The notes under the pieces are model-generated. The model was not told the origin of the DNA, did no database searches, and saw only the letters and a program-made list of their open reading frames with translations. 64,000 nt of DNA from Trichococcus alkaliphilus (GTDB lineage: Bacteria > Bacillota > Bacilli > Lactobacillales > Aerococcaceae): the NCBI RefSeq assembly GCF_003008695.1, contig NZ_PXZT01000011.1, positions 1-64,000 of the forward strand, read 5' to 3'. Numbering within the stretch: position 1 is the first letter of the stretch; each line of letters starts with the position of its first letter. Shown one piece after another: positions 33,134 to 41,116 of this stretch. A program made the translations under genes and the position numbers.

Positions 33134-34393
33134 ATGAGTGAGACTGAAGCAACAAAAGAAGTAGAAGTAGTATCAAAAAAACGAGTGGAATACTGGAAAC
33201 AAATCATTTATGTCATGACAGCCGGCTGGATAGCTATCTGGGTTTATCGCACAGCATTAGCGCCTATTTATCCTGAAATCAGTACTTATTTTGGGGGAGC
33301 AACGGATTCACAACTGGGTTCCATCTCAAGTTTTTATTTCCTGGGTTACGTTTTGATGCAGATCCCTTCCGGTCTGTTGGTGGATCGTTTCGGGAAGAAG
33401 ACCATCCTGATTCCAGGTTTCCTATTGTTCGGATTGGGGACTATGGTTGTGGGCATGGCGGATACCTTGTTGGTCGTATATATCGGAAGTGTGTTGGCTG
33501 GAATCGGGTGCGGTACCTACTACGGCGTGGCCTATTCCTTGACAGCAGAACATGTGCCTAGTTCCAGAAAAAGCTTAGCAACCGCCATCGTAAACAGTGG
33601 CACGGCAGTCGGCAGTGGAATCGGTATGATCTCATCCAGTTACTTTGTCGCACAAATGGGCTTGCCTTGGCAATACATGATGTTCTTTACGTTCATCCTG
33701 ATCATCACGATGGTTTTCATCTTCTGGAAATTCATCAAAGGCAATAAAGAGAGCGAAGCACTCATTTCGCAAACGAAAATGATCACGGAAACTCCGCAAG
33801 AAAAAACGTCATTCAAGGCTTTGATGCGTCCTCAGATGTTGGGCGCGTATTGTCTTTACTTTGCCACTTGTTACGCTTACTATCTTACAGATACATGGCT
33901 GCCTAACTTCTTGTCGACCGAAAGAGGGTTTGAGGGAGCAACAATCGGCTTGGCTTCATCGATGGTATTTTTCGCGGCTATCCCGGGTGCCTTGTTCTTC
34001 AGTCGGATCGCGGATAAATTCAGTCATAAAAAAATCAGTTTGATCATCTTTTTGGAAATAGTCGCAGCAATCATGCTGTTCTTGGCAGTTCAGGCACCGA
34101 ACCAATTTCTATTGATGGTTGGCCTGATTTCCTATGGATTTTTCGGCAAGCTTGCCGTTGAGCCGATCATCATTTCGTGGTTGGGCGAGCATGCACCAAA
34201 ACGGGGCATCGCTACGACGCTAGGATTCTTTAATTTCTTTGGGATGAGTTCTTCAGTTATCGTTCCCTCGCTGACAGGGGCGATTTCAGATGCGACCGGC
34301 TCAAAGGTTTATGCCTTTTACTTATCCGTGATCATCATCCTTGTCGGGACGACTATCTTCTACTTGGTGAACGGAAGGACAAAGAAAATCTAA
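33134..34393 (+). CDS. MFS transporter, possibly exporting or importing a pathway intermediate
   Basis: A 419-residue major-facilitator protein with twelve predicted membrane helices. The MFS loop-2 motif appears as GLLVDRFGKKTILIPG after helix 2, and YYGVAYSLTAEHVPSSRKSLATAIVNSGTAVGSGIG covers helices 4-5. It resembles anion:cation symporter-type carriers of organic acids. Between allantoinase and a cupin gene, it may carry oxamate out or take up allantoate or ureidoglycolate. Sequence alone does not decide. GGAGGAG before ATG 34134-type spacing applies to ATG 33134; the frame begins slightly earlier without a ribosome site. A strong terminator follows. Confidence 0.75.
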   Translation: MSETEATKEVEVVSKKRVEYWKQIIYVMTAGWIAIWVYRTALAPIYPEISTYFGGATDSQLGSISSFYFLGYVLMQIPSGLLVDRFGKKTILIPGFLLFGLGTMVVGMADTLLVVYIGSVLAGIGCGTYYGVAYSLTAEHVPSSRKSLATAIVNSGTAVGSGIGMISSSYFVAQMGLPWQYMMFFTFILIITMVFIFWKFIKGNKESEALISQTKMITETPQEKTSFKALMRPQMLGAYCLYFATCYAYYLTDTWLPNFLSTERGFEGATIGLASSMVFFAAIPGALFFSRIADKFSHKKISLIIFLEIVAAIMLFLAVQAPNQFLLMVGLISYGFFGKLAVEPIIISWLGEHAPKRGIATTLGFFNFFGMSSSVIVPSLTGAISDATGSKVYAFYLSVIIILVGTTIFYLVNGRTKKI

Positions 34394-34400
34394 AATGATA

Positions 34401-34454
34401 AAAGAAAGGTCTGTAGTATGAGCGAGCGTGCTCATACTACAGACCTTTCTTTTA
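34401..34454 (+). terminator. Bidirectional terminator after the MFS gene
   Basis: A long perfect stem (AAAGGTCTGTAGTATGAGC with GCTCATACTACAGACCTTT), loop gagcgt-like, then TTTT. Confidence 0.93.
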
Positions 34455-34515
34455 TATGCTTGAATTTGACGAATAGAAATGCAGTAAAAGGAAGACTGGG
34501 ATAGGTATCCAAATT

Positions 34516-34546
34516 CAGGGGCCGCCCCAATATGGGACAGCCCCTG
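34516..34546 (-). terminator. Possible terminator of the cupin gene
   Basis: CAGGGGC and GCCCCTG enclose a further partial stem, nine bases after the minus-strand stop codon. The T tail on that strand is short. Confidence 0.5.
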
Positions 34547-34554
34547 ATCAAACA

Positions 34555-34971
34555 TTATTCTTCATGCGAAATGAAATCCATCGGCATAGGTCCTGCAACA
34601 CCTATAAAAACAAACCGTTCATTGCCGGTGTTGACCATTCCGTGTTGTTGTCCCCGCTCGGAGAAAATGATGTCACCCTTCGTGATTTCTACAGCTTCTC
34701 CAAATCCTGGATAAAAAGTGCCTGTACCTTGTATGCAAATCCAGATGTCATCAGAAGTAGAGTGCGAATGATTTACTACTTTTTGACCGGGTTCCAAGCA
34801 CCAGACAGCCCCAGCCATGAAATCTGTTTCATAAAAGATGGTCTTTTTACCAGCATCAGGATCGAATTGAACGACCTCATCCAATCTGAACAACCGCTCC
34901 TTGATCTTTGATTGATTCGATTGCTTTATCTCAATCGCTTCCATTTCAGAAATGCTTCCTTTTGTTTCCAT
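34555..34971 (-). CDS. Small cupin-domain protein near the allantoin cluster
   Basis: A 138-residue single-domain cupin. Motif 1 is NHSHSTSDDIWICIQGTG (two His, with Asp where Glu is usual), and motif 2 is GDIIFSERGQQHGMVNTG with a metal-binding His. The N-terminal 35 residues are hydrophilic, so it is cytosolic. No family name can be given safely. Small cupins near allantoin genes can act on ureido compounds, and the cluster lacks an obvious ureidoglycolate lyase, but this protein does not show AllA signatures. AAGGAG precedes ATG 34971. It has its own promoter with an overlapping cre-like site. Confidence 0.7.
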   Translation of the reverse strand: METKGSISEMEAIEIKQSNQSKIKERLFRLDEVVQFDPDAGKKTIFYETDFMAGAVWCLEPGQKVVNHSHSTSDDIWICIQGTGTFYPGFGEAVEITKGDIIFSERGQQHGMVNTGNERFVFIGVAGPMPMDFISHEE

Positions 34972-35057
34972 ATCAACCGCTCCTTGTCTGTAATGTATAT
35001 TGAAATAACCGATTCAATTCCACTGTGTTCAGATAATCACAAATGAAATATGACCTT

Positions 35058-35086
35058 AGTATAGCAAGGGGATAAAGCGCTAACAA
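35058..35086 (-). promoter_or_regulatory. Promoter of the cupin gene with cre-like site
   Basis: Read on the minus strand: TTGTTA (35086-35081), 17 bases and TATACT (35063-35058). ATAAAGCGCTAACA at 35072-35085 (plus strand) fits the cre consensus with two mismatches and overlaps the -35. Confidence 0.6.
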
Positions 35087-35301
35087 TGCAGTGTTTTCAT
35101 AAAAAATAAAATTACTTAGCCATTTTGCACAAGAGAATCCCAAATGGATTGTTGGTTGTTCATAAGATGTGCCGGGATTCGGCATATGTGGACAAAAAAA
35201 CCCAAAGTACCTTTGCTCAAGCTGGATTGACTCTCTGTTATTACTACTAATTTTTATCTACAGATTGAATTATTGGTCAATTTAGTGTAAGCTAGTCTTA
35301 T

Positions 35302-35315
35302 GGAAAACGCTTACA
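35302..35315 (+). promoter_or_regulatory. cre site before the oxaloacetate decarboxylase operon
   Basis: GGAAAACGCTTACA matches the cre consensus TGWNANCGNTNWCA except at the first base. It lies about 90 bases before oadA, at or just after the likely transcription start. Confidence 0.55.
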
Positions 35316-35404
35316 AAGTCCGGGGGGTTTCAGAAATTCCTGATGATCGAGGAGGGATTTCAAAAGATTCGGATTGATAAAAAAATCACGAAAAACACGT
35401 TGCA

Positions 35405-36883
35405 ATGCTGGCACCAAAGAAAAGAATGGATGTGATCGGATTGGAAAAAGGAAAGAAAGTGCTTTTTACTGAGACCGTTCTGCGCGATGCGCATCAGAGT
35501 TTGATGGCGACACGCATGTCTACGGCCGACATGCTCCCTATCGTGGAGAAAATGGATGAAGCCGGGTATTACGCGCTCGAGTGCTGGGGCGGCGCCACCT
35601 ATGATGCGGCCATCCGTTTTCTGCATGAAGATCCGTGGGAAAGACTGCGGCAAATCCGAAAGCGCGCTCCCCATGCGAAACTGCAGATGCTGCTTCGGGG
35701 ACAGAATCTGATCGGATACCGCCACTATGCGGATGATATCGTGGATCGTTTTGTCGGCAAAGCCGTCGAGAACGGCATCGATATTTTTCGGATTTTTGAT
35801 GCCTTGAATGACACGCGAAACTTGAAAGCATCATTGGAAGCTGTCAAAAAATATGGCGCCCATGCACAACTGACAATCTGTTATACCATCAGCGATGTCC
35901 ACACCATCCCATTTTACACCGATTTGGCCAAGGAATTGACCGAAATGGGTGCGGACTCGATCTGCATCAAGGATATGGCCGGCATATTGACGCCGAAAGT
36001 AGCCAAAGAGCTTATTCCGGCCATCAAAGCTGTGATCGATGTGCCTTTGAACATCCATACGCATGCCACCAGCGGCGTTTCGCAGATGACCTATATGGCC
36101 GCAATTGAAGCGGGTGCGGACATCATCGACTGCGCCATTTCCCCTTTTGCGGAAGGGACGAGTCAACCACCAACAGAATCGATGGCGCTGGTGTTGGAGG
36201 AGCTGGGGTACAGTACGGGCTTGGACATCGCCAAATTGGAAAAAATCGCGGATTATTTCAAACCGATCCGCGATAAGTACATCGCTTCGGGTGTGCTTGA
36301 TCCGAAAATGCTGTCGGTCGATCCCAAAGCACTGATCTATCAAGTGCCGGGTGGGATGCTGTCGAATTTGAATTCGCAACTTAAGCAGGCAAAAGCCAGT
36401 GATAAGTACGAGGCCGTGTTGCGGGAAGTGCCCCGTGTCAGAGCGGACTTAGGCTTTCCGCCATTGGTCACACCGATGAGCCAGATGGTCGGCACTCAGG
36501 CTGTTTTCAATGTCCTGACGGGAGAACGCTACAAGATGGTACCGAATGAAGTGAAGGATTATCTGCACGGAAAATACGGTAAGACACCGGTACCGGTGAA
36601 CGATAATTTCAGGCGCAGTATCATCGGGGATGATGCCGTCATCACGGATCGCCCGGCGGATCATCTGGAGCCGGAGTTCGCAAGATTGAAGGCGGAGTTG
36701 GGTGACTTGGCGCGGACGGATGAGGACGTGTTGACTTATGCATTATTCCCTCAAGTCGGTAAAGCGTATCTGCAGGAAGTCTACTATCCAACTATCCCTG
36801 AGGAAAAAGCCGACAAAAAGGCACCATCTTCAGTCGAAACGCCGGAAGCAGTTATTCGGATCCAGGCCCGGTATCGCAGTTAA
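35405..36883 (+). CDS. oadA: Oxaloacetate decarboxylase alpha subunit (carboxyltransferase)
   Basis: A protein of up to 492 residues with the carboxyltransferase domain of OadA and pyruvate carboxylase. Signatures are TETVLRDAHQSLMATRM, YALECWGGATYDAAIRFLHEDPWERLR, RGQNLIGYRHYADD, the metal-ligand regions ICIKDMAGIL and IHTHATSG, and PPLVTPMSQMVGTQAVFNVL. It moves the carboxyl group of oxaloacetate to biotin, releasing pyruvate. The usual C-terminal biotin domain is absent; a separate biotin protein follows two genes later. The start is uncertain: ATG 35405 and ATG 35429 lack good ribosome sites, while GTG 35465 has AAAGGA. Confidence 0.9.
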   Translation: MLAPKKRMDVIGLEKGKKVLFTETVLRDAHQSLMATRMSTADMLPIVEKMDEAGYYALECWGGATYDAAIRFLHEDPWERLRQIRKRAPHAKLQMLLRGQNLIGYRHYADDIVDRFVGKAVENGIDIFRIFDALNDTRNLKASLEAVKKYGAHAQLTICYTISDVHTIPFYTDLAKELTEMGADSICIKDMAGILTPKVAKELIPAIKAVIDVPLNIHTHATSGVSQMTYMAAIEAGADIIDCAISPFAEGTSQPPTESMALVLEELGYSTGLDIAKLEKIADYFKPIRDKYIASGVLDPKMLSVDPKALIYQVPGGMLSNLNSQLKQAKASDKYEAVLREVPRVRADLGFPPLVTPMSQMVGTQAVFNVLTGERYKMVPNEVKDYLHGKYGKTPVPVNDNFRRSIIGDDAVITDRPADHLEPEFARLKAELGDLARTDEDVLTYALFPQVGKAYLQEVYYPTIPEEKADKKAPSSVETPEAVIRIQARYRS

Positions 36884-36901
36884 AAGGAAGAGGTGAAGGA
36901 A

Positions 36902-37198
36902 ATGGAAACATTCAATTTAGGAGATGGTCTGATTGTCACCATTGTTGCGATGATCGTTGTGTTTGCCGTATTGGCAACTCTTTGGTTCTTGGTCGAACTG
37001 GTCCATAAGCTAGTCGGGGAACCTGCACAGGCAGCTATAGCACCGATTCACCACGAAGATGATTTACAGCCCGTTCTGCAGGAGCCGGGTGTGGATGAAC
37101 AACGCGCCAAAGTTGCGGCGATAATGGCATTGGTCGCGGCATATGAGGCACATCCGGCCAAAAAATTTGAAATTATTGATGTAACGCGTATTAAATAA
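36902..37198 (+). CDS. Oxaloacetate decarboxylase gamma-type subunit
   Basis: A 98-residue protein with one N-terminal membrane helix (about residues 7-33: [31 protein letters not shown]) and a hydrophilic tail. This is the OadG pattern. The small subunit anchors the complex and stabilises alpha-beta contact. The tail contains two adjacent His (HHED) but not the long Pro/Ala linker of the Klebsiella protein. It starts 18 bases after oadA. ATG 36902 is preferred to GTG 36893 because AGGAAGAGG is better spaced from it. Confidence 0.8.
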   Translation: METFNLGDGLIVTIVAMIVVFAVLATLWFLVELVHKLVGEPAQAAIAPIHHEDDLQPVLQEPGVDEQRAKVAAIMALVAAYEAHPAKKFEIIDVTRIK

Positions 37199-37232
37199 AT
37201 GCCATCTGCTGATTGTAAAGGGAGGATTTATT

Positions 37233-37580
37233 ATGAAGAAGTATGAAATCGAAATCGACGGGCAAGTGTATCATGTCAAGGTGAGGGAGTTGCCGGATGA
37301 TGCAGTCATGACAGAGCAACCTAAGACGGACAGCGGCAGAAGCACTGCTGATGCTGTATCCGAAACGGAAGGAAAAACAATGTTGGCGCCGCTGGCCGGA
37401 ACCATATTGCGCATCCTCGTCAAAGAGGGTCAAAAAGTCAAAAAAGGTGAAAATCTCATCATCCTCGAAGCCATGAAAATGGAGAATGAAATCGTTGCGG
37501 ATGAGGATGGCGTCATCAGAAGCATTCTGGTGAAAGCGAATGAAAGCGTCGAATCCGACCAACCGTTGTTGATTCTCTAG
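37233..37580 (+). CDS. Biotin carboxyl carrier protein of the decarboxylase
   Basis: A 115-residue protein with a short N-terminal beta segment ([19 protein letters not shown]), a Ser/Thr-rich linker (about 25-48) and a C-terminal biotinyl domain. The biotin lysine is Lys82 in EAMKMEN. It carries CO2 from the alpha subunit to the beta subunit. In many bacteria this domain is fused to OadA; here it is free-standing. AGGGAGG precedes the start, and oadB follows after 16 bases. Confidence 0.93.
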   Translation: MKKYEIEIDGQVYHVKVRELPDDAVMTEQPKTDSGRSTADAVSETEGKTMLAPLAGTILRILVKEGQKVKKGENLIILEAMKMENEIVADEDGVIRSILVKANESVESDQPLLIL

Positions 37581-37596
37581 AAGAGGAGGGATTCCT

Positions 37597-38727
37597 ATGA
37601 TTCAAGCTTTGACGGATCTGATCCGGATGTCCGGATTGGTTAATCTTACGTATAAAGAAATCATTATGATCATCATTGCCTGCATTTTCCTCTATTTGGC
37701 CATCAAGAAGGGGTATGAGCCTTACTTGCTGCTTCCGATTGCGTTTGGCATCCTGTTGGTGAATCTGCCGTTGGCCGGATTGATGACGCCGCCTACCGAA
37801 AGCGAACCGGGAGGGCTGATTTATTATCTCTACCAAGGGACGAATTTGGGCATCTATCCGCCGCTGATTTTTCTCTGCTTAGGGGCAGCGACTGATTTTG
37901 GGCCGCTCATCGCCAATCCAAAAACGCTGTTGTTGGGCGGGGCGGCGCAGTTCGGCATCTTTGCGGCATTCTTCGGGGCCTTGGCCTTGGGGATGACGCC
38001 CCAGGAAGCGGCATCCGTCGGCATCATCGGTGGAGCGGACGGGCCGACTGCCATCTATTTGACGACAAAATTGGCCAACCATCTCTTGTCGGTCATCGCC
38101 CTGGCGGCCTATTCCTATATGGCCTTGGTTCCCCTCATCCAGCCGCCGATCATGCGCCTGTTGACGACCGAAAAAGAGCGGCAGACTGTCATGAAGCAGA
38201 TGCGCGTAGTGTCCAAAAACGAACGCATCCTGTTCCCGATCGTCACCACGATTTTCGTCAGCTTGGTCGTCCCGTCAGCCACTGCGCTTGTGGGGATGCT
38301 GATGCTGGGTAATCTGATCCGGGAAAGCGGTCAGGTTCCGAAACTGACGGAAACGCTGCAGAATGCCATGATGTACACCATCACCGTCATCCTGGGCGTA
38401 ACCGTTGGAGCCAAGGCGAACGGCGAGCTCTTCCTTTCACTAATCACGATAAAAATAATCATTCTGGGGCTGTTCGCCTTTGCTGTAGGTACTGCAGGCG
38501 GCGTACTGATGGGGAAATTGATGTACAAACTGACGAACGGCAAAGTTAACCCGTTGATCGGGGCAGCCGGCGTTTCGGCCGTTCCTATGGCTGCGCGGGT
38601 CGTGCAGAAAGAAGGCATCAAATACAACCCTTCCAATTACTTGCTGATGCATGCGATGGGGCCTAATGTGGCAGGTGTCATCGGTTCGGCTGTCGCGGCC
38701 GGGGTCCTGCTGGCTTTCTTCGGCTGA
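37597..38727 (+). CDS. oadB: Oxaloacetate decarboxylase beta subunit (Na+ pump)
   Basis: A 376-residue integral membrane protein of the OadB/MmdB/GcdB family with about ten membrane helices. Diagnostic regions are GIIGGADGPTAIY, with the Asp used for Na+ and carboxybiotin chemistry, and SAVPMAARVVQKEG near the end. It decarboxylates carboxybiotin and exports Na+. The alpha subunit shows that the substrate is oxaloacetate, not methylmalonyl-CoA. The operon would allow pyruvate formation from oxaloacetate (citrate or malate metabolism) with energy conservation. AGAGGAGGG precedes ATG 37597. Confidence 0.93.
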   Translation: MIQALTDLIRMSGLVNLTYKEIIMIIIACIFLYLAIKKGYEPYLLLPIAFGILLVNLPLAGLMTPPTESEPGGLIYYLYQGTNLGIYPPLIFLCLGAATDFGPLIANPKTLLLGGAAQFGIFAAFFGALALGMTPQEAASVGIIGGADGPTAIYLTTKLANHLLSVIALAAYSYMALVPLIQPPIMRLLTTEKERQTVMKQMRVVSKNERILFPIVTTIFVSLVVPSATALVGMLMLGNLIRESGQVPKLTETLQNAMMYTITVILGVTVGAKANGELFLSLITIKIIILGLFAFAVGTAGGVLMGKLMYKLTNGKVNPLIGAAGVSAVPMAARVVQKEGIKYNPSNYLLMHAMGPNVAGVIGSAVAAGVLLAFFG

Positions 38728-38738
38728 AAATGAATCAT

Positions 38739-38780
38739 TAAAAAAATCTCCTTCTGATTCCATGTCAGAGGGATTTTTTT
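38739..38780 (+). terminator. Terminator after oadB
   Basis: AAAAAATC..CTTCTGA pairs with TCAGAGG.GATTTTTT around loop ttccatg. Confidence 0.85.
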
Positions 38781-38879
38781 ATTGTTTCATGGCTGTTCGA
38801 TTGCTAAATCCATCTATTCTACACATGGAGGATGTATAATGAAGGCAACAAAAGGGTCAGAAATGGAGGGCGAATTATA

Positions 38880-40394
38880 ATGAGTAAAAGAACATCATTG
38901 ATTGTCGCTTTGGTCGTTTCATTAACTTTATTGCTGTTTGTATCAGCCAATCTTTTTTTGACGTTTTTTAATAGTGGGGAAAGCCGGACGTCTGTGACGA
39001 CTATTGATACAGATTCGAGAAGCACAGGGAATTTCATAGGGATGGGACAAATGATGGGAGGAGACCAGTCTATCGTACTGGATGAAAGCGGGCAGAAAAT
39101 GACCGCACTGCGGTTGCCGGAACTGTTGGAGCCGGATTCCGAATCCGCTAGTGAAATCACCTATACGGTTACAGCGCAAGCGGGGGAAACTGCCTTCTTG
39201 GATGGGGAAACGACGCAAACGCTCGGCTATAATGGTTCCTATCTTGGCCCGGTTCTGGTCGTGCATGAAGGCCAAGAGGTGCATATCAAGACCGAGAACC
39301 AGTTGTCCGAAGCAACCTCTTTCCATTGGCATGGAGTGAAGCTCCCTTCGGATATGGATGGTGGGCCGCATCACCCTGTCGGACCGAATGAAACGATGCA
39401 AGTGGATTTCACGGTCAAACAAGAGGCAGCGACTTTGTGGTTCCACCCACATGCTTTGGGGACGACAGCTGAACAAGTGTATGCCGGTTTGGCCGGTTTG
39501 ATTTTTGTCGAGGACGACAACTCCGATCAGCTTGATTTGCCGAAGGACTATGGGGTGAATGACTTCCCTTTGATTGTTCAGGATCGGACCTTCGATGCGG
39601 ACAACCAATTCGATTACGAAGGGACTTACAATCCCGATGGCACCTACGGAGACACGTTATTGGTGAATGGGACCATCAATCCCTATGTGGAAGTCAAAAA
39701 TGAGCAGATTCGCCTGCGTTTGGTGAATGGCTCGAATGTCCGCAACTACACGTTCGGATTGGAAAATGCAGCGGTGTTCCATCAGATTGCCAGCGACGGT
39801 GGTTTTCTTGAGCAGCCGGTTGCCTTGACATCTGTGACATTGACACCCGGAGAACGGGCGGAAATCATCGTGGACCTGAGCGAATACGCTGAAGGGGATA
39901 CCTTGAAATTGATGGATGGAAACGTAACGGTCCTTTCCTTGAATGTCACGGAGGAGACGGACGCACAGACGGCCCTCCCGCAAACTTTGAATGAGATTAC
40001 TGAATTGACGACGGATGGTGCGGCTGTCCAACGGTTCACGTTGAGCGGCATGTCCTTCATGGTCAACATCAACGGCAACCAGTTCGACATGGATCGGATC
40101 GACGTCGAACAACGCTTGAATGAAACAGTCATCTGGGAAGTCCGCAATGCGCAGGATATGATGGGCAGCATGGTCCATCCTTTCCACATCCATGGAGTCC
40201 AATTCCAGGTGCTCTCGCGTGACGGAGTGGAGCCGCCGCAGAACGAGCAAGGTTGGAAGGACACTGTCGCCGTTTATCCCGGAGAGACGGTCCGTCTGGC
40301 GGTGACTTTTTCTGAGAAGGGGATCTTCATGTATCATTGCCATATTTTGGAACATGAGGACAATGGCATGATGGGTCAGGTCAGTGTACAATAA
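38880..40394 (+). CDS. Membrane-anchored multicopper oxidase
   Basis: A 504-residue multicopper oxidase (CueO/SpoCotA/SufI type). An N-terminal membrane anchor (about residues 7-30) exposes the protein outside. The copper motifs are all present: HWHGVKLP (149-152 onward), WFHPHALG, HPFHIHGVQF and HCHILEHEDNGMM, giving the type 1 and trinuclear sites. A Met-rich patch (MGQMMGG, 55-61) lies just after the anchor and may bind Cu(I). Likely role: oxidation of Cu(I) outside the membrane. ATG 38880 follows GGAGGG. The two-component system follows 32 bases downstream. Confidence 0.92.
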   Translation: MSKRTSLIVALVVSLTLLLFVSANLFLTFFNSGESRTSVTTIDTDSRSTGNFIGMGQMMGGDQSIVLDESGQKMTALRLPELLEPDSESASEITYTVTAQAGETAFLDGETTQTLGYNGSYLGPVLVVHEGQEVHIKTENQLSEATSFHWHGVKLPSDMDGGPHHPVGPNETMQVDFTVKQEAATLWFHPHALGTTAEQVYAGLAGLIFVEDDNSDQLDLPKDYGVNDFPLIVQDRTFDADNQFDYEGTYNPDGTYGDTLLVNGTINPYVEVKNEQIRLRLVNGSNVRNYTFGLENAAVFHQIASDGGFLEQPVALTSVTLTPGERAEIIVDLSEYAEGDTLKLMDGNVTVLSLNVTEETDAQTALPQTLNEITELTTDGAAVQRFTLSGMSFMVNINGNQFDMDRIDVEQRLNETVIWEVRNAQDMMGSMVHPFHIHGVQFQVLSRDGVEPPQNEQGWKDTVAVYPGETVRLAVTFSEKGIFMYHCHILEHEDNGMMGQVSVQ

Positions 40395-40426
40395 AAATCA
40401 GGAAAACAAGATGGAGATGGAGGTGG

Positions 40427-41116
40427 ATGCCCATGAAGGTTTTGATTGTCGATGATGAACCAAATATTTTGGATATCGTGGAGGCCTATCTGGCTGCCAA
40501 AAAATATCAAGTGTACCGTGCTGAGACCGGGGCGGAGGCATTGGAAAAATTTCATGCTTTCCATCCGGATCTGATTGTGTTGGATCTGATGCTGCCGGAT
40601 ATGGCAGGCGGAGATATTTGTGCCATAATCCGCGAAGAATCCAACGTTCCCATCATCATGCTGACGGCAAGGTCATCCGAAAAGGATATCTTGAGCGGCT
40701 TGCAGATCGGTGCGGATGATTACATGGTCAAACCATTCAGCCCCAAGGAACTGGTAGCGCGGGTCGAGACGGTGCTGAGGCGCGCTGCCCCAGCCGATGC
40801 TGAAGAAAAATGGAGCTTCGATGGCGGCGAACTGGTCATTCATCCCAAAACGAAGCAAGTTTTCGTGCAGCAGCAGGAAGTCGCATTGACGGCTACCGAA
40901 TATGAACTGTTGACGCTATTGGCCAAGAATCCGAGCCGTCTCTTCACGAGGGAAGAATTGCTGGAGAGCGTAAAAGGGATGGATTTTGAAGGTTTGGATA
41001 GGGTCATCGATACGCATATCAAGAACATCAGACAAAAGATAGAGCCGGAACCGAAACAGCCTATCTATATTCTGACTGTCCGGGGAAGCGGCTATCGGTT
41101 TGGAGGTAAACGATGA
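40427..41116 (+). CDS. OmpR-family response regulator of the copper module
   Basis: A 229-residue response regulator. The receiver domain has the acidic pair in IVDDEPN, phospho-acceptor Asp53 (IVLDLMLPD), the Thr of IMLTARSSE and Lys in MVKPFSPKELVAR. The C-terminal OmpR winged helix (about 130-228) ends VRGSGYRFGG. It overlaps the kinase gene by four bases. The operon suggests that it controls the multicopper oxidase and perhaps the CopB gene. GGAGGTGG precedes the ATG; an in-frame ATG two codons on is possible. Confidence 0.93.
   Translation: MPMKVLIVDDEPNILDIVEAYLAAKKYQVYRAETGAEALEKFHAFHPDLIVLDLMLPDMAGGDICAIIREESNVPIIMLTARSSEKDILSGLQIGADDYMVKPFSPKELVARVETVLRRAAPADAEEKWSFDGGELVIHPKTKQVFVQQQEVALTATEYELLTLLAKNPSRLFTREELLESVKGMDFEGLDRVIDTHIKNIRQKIEPEPKQPIYILTVRGSGYRFGGKR

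Larger units (their letters stand above)
34972..35404. other. Intergenic region between the cupin and oxaloacetate decarboxylase genes
   Basis: These 433 bases hold the divergent promoters (35058-35086 minus strand; a weaker TTGAAT-17-TAAGCT at 35265-35293 plus strand) and cre sites at 35072 and 35302. An unusually placed GAGGAGGG lies at 35348-35357, about 50 bases before the first ATG of oadA. No gene was found in it. Confidence 0.5.
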
